Of a DNA stretch of 64,000 bases, positions 57,898-64,000 are shown piece after piece. The notes below the pieces were generated by a model, which saw nothing but the letters and a program-made list of their open reading frames with translations, ran no database searches and was not told where the DNA came from. The number at the start of each line of letters is the position of its first letter. Positions within the stretch are counted from its first letter, which is position 1. Both the position numbers and the translations under genes were made by a program. This DNA is from Mucidula mucida (Eukaryota > Basidiomycota > Agaricomycetes > Agaricales > Physalacriaceae), in the NCBI GenBank assembly GCA_015501055.1, contig JADNYV010000132.1:39035-103034 (forward strand). The letters run 5' to 3'.

Positions 57898-59221
57898 CTA
57901 ATCAATGTTCCTGCCCCCGACAAAGCGCCTCAAAGCATCTCGGTGCTGGTCCATGACGTGCGCCTGCAACTGAGCGACGCCCCCAAATTCCTTGCTGCAT
58001 ATTGGACAACAATACTTCGAACCCAAATGAACCTTTCTGACGTGACCTGAAGGACATCGGTTCAGCCTGGTCAGAGAATAGAGCGAACATCCTGACCTTG
58101 GAATTCTTGTTTAGCTGACCTGATGCCACATCGAGGGCAGATGAGAGTCTCCGGCATTCCATATGGCGGGACAGATTGATGAATGAGGCTCTCTGTTTGC
58201 TTCTCAAGCAAATCGCGATGTTTTCCCACAGGCAAGGGGCCGCAAATGTGCCGACGTAGGGAAGTAGAATGCGAGAACTTCCTACAACAGTCCTTGATGG
58301 GACAATAAATTCACATATTGAAGTGCTTCGCCAAAATATGCTCTGTGGAACATCAGCAAGTATTGCGGCGAGGAGCAAAAAATCGAGCAGTGGTAGTACG
58401 CTTACCAAGTAGGTCGTGCATTCCAACAAAAGAAGTACCTTTGGCGTTTTTTTGGTCTCGACATTTTAGACAGAACACATTTGAGGGTGTGGCGTGTTCA
58501 ACGTTGGTCGCGGTTGTGGGGTTGTCGGAGAAATATTGCTCAATGCCACCCGCGCCATAAACAGATGTGGCAGCCGGAGAGTGACTAGGCGATTCTAAGG
58601 AAGTGTGAGTAGCCGCAGACGCCACGGTCTCGGTGGGCGACCAGGACGTCTCTTGCGAGCCATCAAGCGGATCGCGATAGTCGTCCCATTTCAGTTCCAT
58701 AACGTGAGACTGAGAGAAACCGTCCAAACTAGCAGGCACAGCCAGATCGCCAGTGACTACATGATATTCAGATATTATAAGAATACAACAGGTACCCGCA
58801 CCTGAGGACGTTTGCGCCGAAAGTAGATGCAGCGTGTGTTTGATGAACTCATCATGTACTACGTCAAAACCGTCTGGCTCCCCAAAAAGAGATGGAGACT
58901 GAACGGGCGGGTTGTCTTGAACTAGACCCTCTAGTAGCGCCTGAACGTCGTCAGTTCCTTGGTCGTCTGTAAGAGACGTCAATGATATATCCAGGAAGAA
59001 GGGTACAGAGAAGGATACTCACGTAAGAAACCTTGTAGCCAATCACTCGGGGGATCCACGAATGAGTGTGCAGGCATCGCGGGCGGGGCATTGAAGCTGC
59101 TTATCTCCGTAAGTAGGTCAAACAATTGTTGGTTGGACTGAGGGGCATCCTGCGTCACGTCGATTAAAGACGCCCAGTACTTGTTGGTGCCATCTTCGGC
59201 TGCTGAAGATGAGTCGAACAA
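57898..59221 (-). CDS. C2H2-type zinc-finger protein, probable transcription regulator
   Basis: From the 5' side: an acidic Ser/Gln-rich N-terminus (LIDVTQDAPQSNQQLFDLL), an intron at 59027-58972, DDQGTDDVQALLEGLVQ, a second intron (about 58801-58757), a long Ser/Thr region, then VFCLKCRDQKNAKGTSF. Beyond an intron near 58407-58330, a broken finger CPIKDCCRKFSHSTSLRRH is followed by CPRCGIRSAKQEF. After an intron (58093-58049) comes a clear C2H2 finger, YCCPICSKEFGGVAQLQAHV, ending RDALRRFVGGRNID at 57898. A TGA just before the first finger (about 58312) lies in the finger frame. The start codon is uncertain because 59221 is not ATG. Confidence 0.6.
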
Positions 59222-59669
59222 GAACGTACAGTTTAAGATCAGACCCTTATACAGGATCGATCATGTTATACGACGGTCAAATTTCGTTCTCTCGCTCATG
59301 CTACTGCCCTCTTTTTGTTCAGACATTATTCTACATGTATCTAGGCATATTTCTAGGCTGCCTTACTCGCTCTCACCCAGCACAAAAATTTGGAAATTCT
59401 CGATCTACTGCCCAGATCCGATCAATTTAGCCTGATCAGAAATTTGTGAGCCTCCGGCATGACACTGTAGCTTGTTCTGCATGTTCGTTATGGCTGAAAC
59501 ATGTCGCTACACTTCGTTGCTATATACAGAGAAGTTTCTAAGTTAGTGGGTGTGCATACAACCTCTGTAAAGCATGTATGATAGCCGCCGTTGATGACTT
59601 GATACTGCCGTAACGAGCACCTTCAAGCACCGGTTCTAGACGTTGCTGCTCACCCCACCTCCCTCCACA
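59222..59669. other. no gene seen; possible 5' end of the pogo-like element
   Basis: I looked for an inverse match between this stretch and 62053-62700 and found no convincing terminal repeat. Confidence 0.4.
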
Positions 59670-62052
59670 ATGGTACGCTACGCCGAATCAGATGAAAAGA
59701 AAGCACAACGAGCTAGTCGGGCGAAGGCAGAGCTGCAGGAAGAGGCAGTTTCGGCATACCTAAAGGAGCTTGATAAAAAGGCCGCCGGCCTTGAATCTCT
59801 TGGTGCGCAAGCCATCTGCAATCGTTATATGGACCTCTATCATGCCCGAACTGGGAAATACATCAAGCTAAACCACGCCACTATCATTAACCACGCCAAC
59901 GGGAAGCGTACTCGTGCTCAGTGTAATACCGAGACGAAGGCTTGGTTGAAACCCGCCGAAGTCAAGGTTGTTATTGCCTACATCATTGAAGTAGGCAACA
60001 AGGGTTTCCCCTTAGCCACCGACGCCTGAAGGAGCATGTCGATGAAATCTTGCGCGAGCGGTTGGGAGCAGACTTCCCGGAGACGGGTGTTGGCAAAAAG
60101 TGGACTCAACGCTTTCTTACAAAGCACTCCGATGAGATTCGCATGGCGTGGGCCTCTCCTCTCAACGAGAAACGTGGACGAGCCGTTAATCCACATACCA
60201 ACGAAGCCTATTTCACCCTCCTGCACGATACAATCAAGAAGAATGATATTGAAGAAGAAAATTCATACGCTATGGACGAAATCAGCATTATCGACACATC
60301 CGGTACTCGAGAACGTGTCATGGGTGCTCGTCGTAAAGGCCCACAGTACCAGCAGTCGGGTAGTACACGAGAGAATACTACCGTCACCGTGACAATATGC
60401 GCAGACGGAACCACTACTTCACCGGCAGTCATATTCAAAGGTAGCGGTTATTGTACCAACTGGAGTGCTGATAAAAATCCTGCGGAGGCTTCGTGAGTAT
60501 AATAATTACATTGAGCAAGACACACTAACCTTTGTGTAGAGTTGGATATTCCAAGAAGGGATGGACCAACGGCGAGATCGGCGTCGAATGGATCAAAGAT
60601 TTTGATCGTCAGACGAAGGCAAAGGCGAATGGAAAGGCTCGCTTACTCCTTGTCGACGGACATAATTCGCACTACACGCGCGGATTTCTTCGATACGCTT
60701 GCATGCACAATATCCATGTCTTGTGCTATCCGGCACATGCGACACACGTGTATCAAGGACTTGACGTTGTCGTTTTCTCGGTACTCAAGCGCTACTTCCG
60801 AGAGGAACGGGACACTCATCGACGTAAAACTGGAGAATCATTCAGCAAAAGCAACTTTCTGCTAATCTACGGAAAGGCTCACATTCGTGCTCTGACTCCC
60901 AGAACTATCAAATCGGCCTTTCGAAAAGACTGGCGTCTGGCCGTACGATCCATCCGTTATCACTGAGGCAATGAAAGCACCTAGCAAAGACACTTTGCTG
61001 CCAGTTGTTCCACCTACTCCAGTTTGCGCCGTTGCGAAGCTCCTGACGCATGCCCTATCAATAAAACAGGACCTGTTCAATAACGATGATGATGACGCGA
61101 CGGGTCTTCCAGATCCAGAGAATCCCGACGATGACCCATTCGTGGATTGGCTGGAAACAGTCCACGAGGAAGTGGAACCGGTTGATGATAGCATCAGAGA
61201 TGGCAAGGGCGCGAGTGGGGAGGTGGACCAGAGTGAGGCTGCAGATGGTCCATGCGCGCCAGCTTCCTCTTCCAGAGATGGAACACTTGGCATGGAAGCA
61301 GCCATCAAGGAAGCTGTCAAAATGCTCCAGAAATCCTCTTTATTCCTCTGCATGAAGTCTTCATCAGCACCGCTCGAGCTTAAGGTGAACGCGCACATAC
61401 CAATGGTCGTCGACAGATGCAGATGCCCTGGCTATCATGCCAAAGACTGCGAATGAGATCCATCTCCTCGCCGCGCTTCGAGAATCCGAAGCCAGAACGA
61501 CTTCATCTGCGCCAGCGCACCATCGAGCTCCAGGCAGCAAACATCCTCAATGAGGTATATTGCAAGTCCTTGCGCGAACGGCTTGCCTTTTAGGACGAGA
61601 AAAAGAGGAAGGGAAAGGGGAAAGGGAAGCTGGTTGGGGATGGCCTGCCGGTGCTTCTGACAAGTGATGAATTTTATGAGCGGGTTGTTGAGTTCGAGAA
61701 GGCACAGATTCAGAAGGAGCGCGGGAAGGAAGAGCGTGCGGCGAACAAGGAGTCATTACAGAAGGAGTTGGAGGAATGGAAGGTGTTGGTTGAGGAGAGG
61801 GAGGAGTGGATCAAAAACCGACGACTTGCTTGGGCCAAAGAGAAGGAGGATCACGCTGCAGGAAAGGCAAAATGGGCATTAAATAAGAAGGCAGGCAAGG
61901 TAAAAGGCAAGTTCACCAAGCCTACACCAAAGCTTGGGCCCATTCCAAAGCCAAAACTGCAAACAAGCATTGTAGATGATGAGGCGGAGCTCGATGTGGC
62001 GGATGGTGACGAAGGACAGCGTAAAAACGATGACTCGGACGATTCGGAGTAG
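59670..62052 (+). CDS. pogo/Fot1-like (DDE_1) transposase
   Basis: Starts MVRYAESDEKKAQRASRAK. A psq-type/CENP-B-like DNA-binding region follows (ICNRYMDLYHARTGKYIKLN, then LKEHVDEILRERLGADFP and VGKKWTQRFLTKHSDEIRMA). Catalytic acids are in SYAMDEISIID, LLLVDGHNSHYT and HATHVYQGLDVVVFSVLK (DDD, as in pogo). A 50-base intron at 60493-60539 splits NPAEAS from VGYSKKGWTNGEIG. The C-terminal part (KAPSKDTLLPVVPPTPV, then DEFYERVVEFEKAQ and a Lys/Glu-rich coiled coil) is also typical of basidiomycete members. Frame changes at CCCC near 60018 and AAAA near 60924 break it, and the join near 61450-61600 is unclear. As read it is inactive. Confidence 0.82.
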
Positions 62053-63264
62053 CATCGGAGGTTATTCGGAGATGTCCGATGTGTCGTATAAAATGACTCA
62101 TCTTGCTCAAAATGGTACAACCAGCTCCGTTGATCACATCACCTGTTCCGAACGCCTGGCTCTGACTTCAGTTTCGACCGGGACAGCTTCACAACGATAT
62201 ATTCTATCATCTACATACAACCAAGGCCCTTCCCAAATTGTGTATAGCTGTGTGTATGGGAATTTCAATTTACTTGTATAACTGACCCGTCTTAAACTGT
62301 ATTTGAACAATAAGAGGAATAAAACGTACGGTGTTGCACGTCGCCAACGTCTTCAGAATATGATCTCCTGTTCGAGGAGTGGGAAGAATCAAGAAAGGAC
62401 AGTGATCAATGATGTGAAGAGACTTCTTACGGGATCAGACTTGGTCCCTTGGAACTAGCAACCTGGCGGGGGTGACCTTCTTCAGGTACAAATCCGCCGG
62501 TAGGGGGTTGGGGTGGCGGCAACATTTGGACTCAGCCGACAAGTAGTTTCTGTATGAGGGAAGAATTATAAAGAAGCCAGAACATTATATATGCAGGATG
62601 TTGTAAAAGGCACGCGCCATGCTCCCAGTTCTACAATGCCTATCGTGAGGCCCCCTGCAGTGAGCATGAATGAGAACTAGCAAAAAGAAAAGAAACAAGA
62701 ACTTGAAAGCATCGAGCTATCGCCCGAGCGAGTCTATGCTGGCGAGCTGACAGTTATAACTATTTGAGTCCGAGATCCAAGAGCTCAAGCAGACAAGTGG
62801 CAATCTGGCTGAGTGCGTGCTGCACCACTGTCATCGGTTGGGGGTCGTCAAGTCAACGGCAGGTCAAAATGAGCTACTTGACTACATATAGTAGAGGCCA
62901 CCAAAAGTGTAGGATCGGGTCTTTGACCTACTTATATTGTGATCAGTCCACACATGTAGCTGGTGACACGACTCGAAGCGCCCCTCTCCGATGTAATATT
63001 TGCGTCCGGGTCGTACGGTGCTGTCGTACATTGCAAGTACCGCAAGGGACACCAACTCAATGCTCGATAGAAAATCAGCAGACGTGGGCGTCTGTGGGCA
63101 TTCGGAGGTGGCGGCGGCAATTGACCATGAATAACCAAATTTTGAATTCCACACTGGAAGCGCAGGGTCTAAACACCGAGGACCGTGAGGTGCACAGACT
63201 ATGGCCCATTCAGAATTGAAGTGTTCTGAGTCATCGTTCAATTTGCGCCTTGGCGGGCCTGCAT
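62053..63264. other. no supported gene
   Basis: Flank of the pogo-like gene. The 151-residue frame at 62764-63219 overlaps frames on the other strand and has no motif that I know. Confidence 0.4.
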
Positions 63265-63500
63265 GAAGATAGCCTGGGGGAGAAGATTAGGCCCGACGTT
63301 GCAAGGAGTAAGGACACACCGAAAATCACTGCTCTCCCGCTGCAAGAGACTATTTGGGAAGGGACTTTGAAGTGGAGGAAAGCGACCCACTGAGCCGCTC
63401 GTCACTTTTCGACGTCGTCCAATGCATATATCCTAGGAGAGTTTTGGAAAAAAGGTCTCAGTCGCTGGTCGTGCTTCGTGAATGAAGTTGATTTTCCAAC
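63265..63500 (+). repeat. dispersed duplicated fragment, copy 2
   Basis: Diverged copy of 57525-57790; see that entry. No open frame is conserved between them, so this is debris of an older duplication or transposon. Confidence 0.5.
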
Positions 63501-63677
63501 TAGATATCCTGATAACGCTGAGAATCAGCGGGGCAGCAGTGAACATTGAGTGGACAGGCAGGCAGTGTTGGTCACTTGCAAGACAAAAGCCGGGTTGTGG
63601 CTGTGCCAACCCAGCCTTGTATGACCCAAGTAAGTATGACCTGACTATGATTATCATTTGGAACCAGCAAACCAGTA

Positions 63678-64000
63678 CACCAAGGGTTCCCACTTAACCC
63701 ACCTACTTAGGTCCCCATCCCTACCCAGGATGGGGACCTAACTAGGTTGGTTAAGTGTTTATTTACCACTGGGTGTAATATACGATAATTAAAGGGACTT
63801 ATAGCCATCTGAGAGCACGGGTTCGAAGCTGATCCGCCCGCCTGACATCACTGCGTGATCGGACCGGCATCTTAGGTCCCGCTCATCATCCTGCTGTTGC
63901 CGCAGCTGTCTTCACCGCCGTCCCCCGTATCCCCGCCAAATAAATCGGAAAAAATACCATAAATTGTACAATAATATAAACAACCATTGGATATACATAA
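63678..64000 (+). mobile_element. left end of a second hairpin-ended element, continues past the window
   Basis: Begins CACCAAGGGTTCCCACTTAA, like the element at 53594. It has a 27-base-pair terminal hairpin (arms 63692-63718 and 63730-63756, two mismatches, 11-base loop). TTTATTTACC and a GGGACTTATAG motif are shared with the first copy just inside. The right end and target duplication lie beyond the window. Confidence 0.72.

Noticed and set aside
59222..62700. Terminal inverted repeats for the pogo-like transposon
   Set aside because: Scanned both flanks by eye and found only short chance matches, so element ends were not called.
63819..63830. tRNA-like B box (GGTTCGAAGCT), hinting at a tRNA or SINE
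   Set aside because: No A box at the right distance upstream and no cloverleaf. The stretch lies inside the hairpin-ended element.
1..64000. CRISPR arrays, bacterial operons or ribosome-binding sites
   Set aside because: Short spliceosomal introns and exclusively fungal gene families show this is eukaryotic DNA. No regularly spaced short repeats were seen.

Overview
The window reads as repeat-rich, accessory chromosome of an Agaricomycete-type basidiomycete. Introns are short (about 45-60 bases, GT..AG), and the families present are typical of mushroom-forming fungi: a FunK1 kinase, CxC2/KDZ transposase, F-box paralogues and small multi-spanning membrane proteins. Ordinary genes are sparse. 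Much of the left half, and part of the right, is transposons inside genes or inside other transposons.

Layout. (1) 0.9-13.3 kb: a minus-strand FunK1 protein kinase gene is cut in one exon by a 9.8 kb KDZ transposon (2817-12618) with 545-base terminal inverted repeats and a 7-base target duplication. The transposon carries a CxC2-KDZ transposase and two minus-strand accessory genes. (2) 13.86-20.37 kb: a degraded minus-strand Ty3/gypsy chromovirus with a chromodomain, whose primer site is complementary to its own predicted transcript start, as in Tf1-type self-priming. (3) 20.67-28.90 kb: a Tc1/mariner-like transposon (TA target, 44-base perfect inverted repeats) whose transposase exon is interrupted by a complete but mutated Ty1/copia element (22362-27463, 5-base target duplication). 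(4) 29.3-44.3 kb: host genes, many with broken frames: a multi-spanning membrane protein, a Cys-cluster nuclear protein, a signal-peptide/membrane protein, a second membrane protein, an F-box/LRR protein, a homeodomain factor, a short-chain dehydrogenase and an MFS transporter remnant. (5) 44.6-56.7 kb: two F-box paralogues surround an intact core pair, TFIIA gamma (TOA2-like) and aspartokinase (HOM3-like). The second paralogue is split by a 2.37 kb non-autonomous transposon with hairpin ends and an 8-base target duplication. (6) 57-64 kb: a C2H2 protein, a pogo/Fot1-like transposase, duplicated debris, and the left end of a second hairpin-ended element that runs off the window.

Three signals go beyond a list of genes. 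The hairpin-ended elements at 53594 and 63678 differ in their inner stem sequence but keep it paired, so folding of the ends seems to be conserved. Nonsense codons in the repeats and in FunK1 are mostly TGA where CGA (Arg) fits, a C-to-T at CpG pattern. Single-base frame breaks, mostly at short homopolymers, run through transposons and host genes alike but spare TFIIA gamma and aspartokinase; that could be decay or consensus error, and reads would settle it. All calls come from reading the sequence and from family knowledge; no database was searched.
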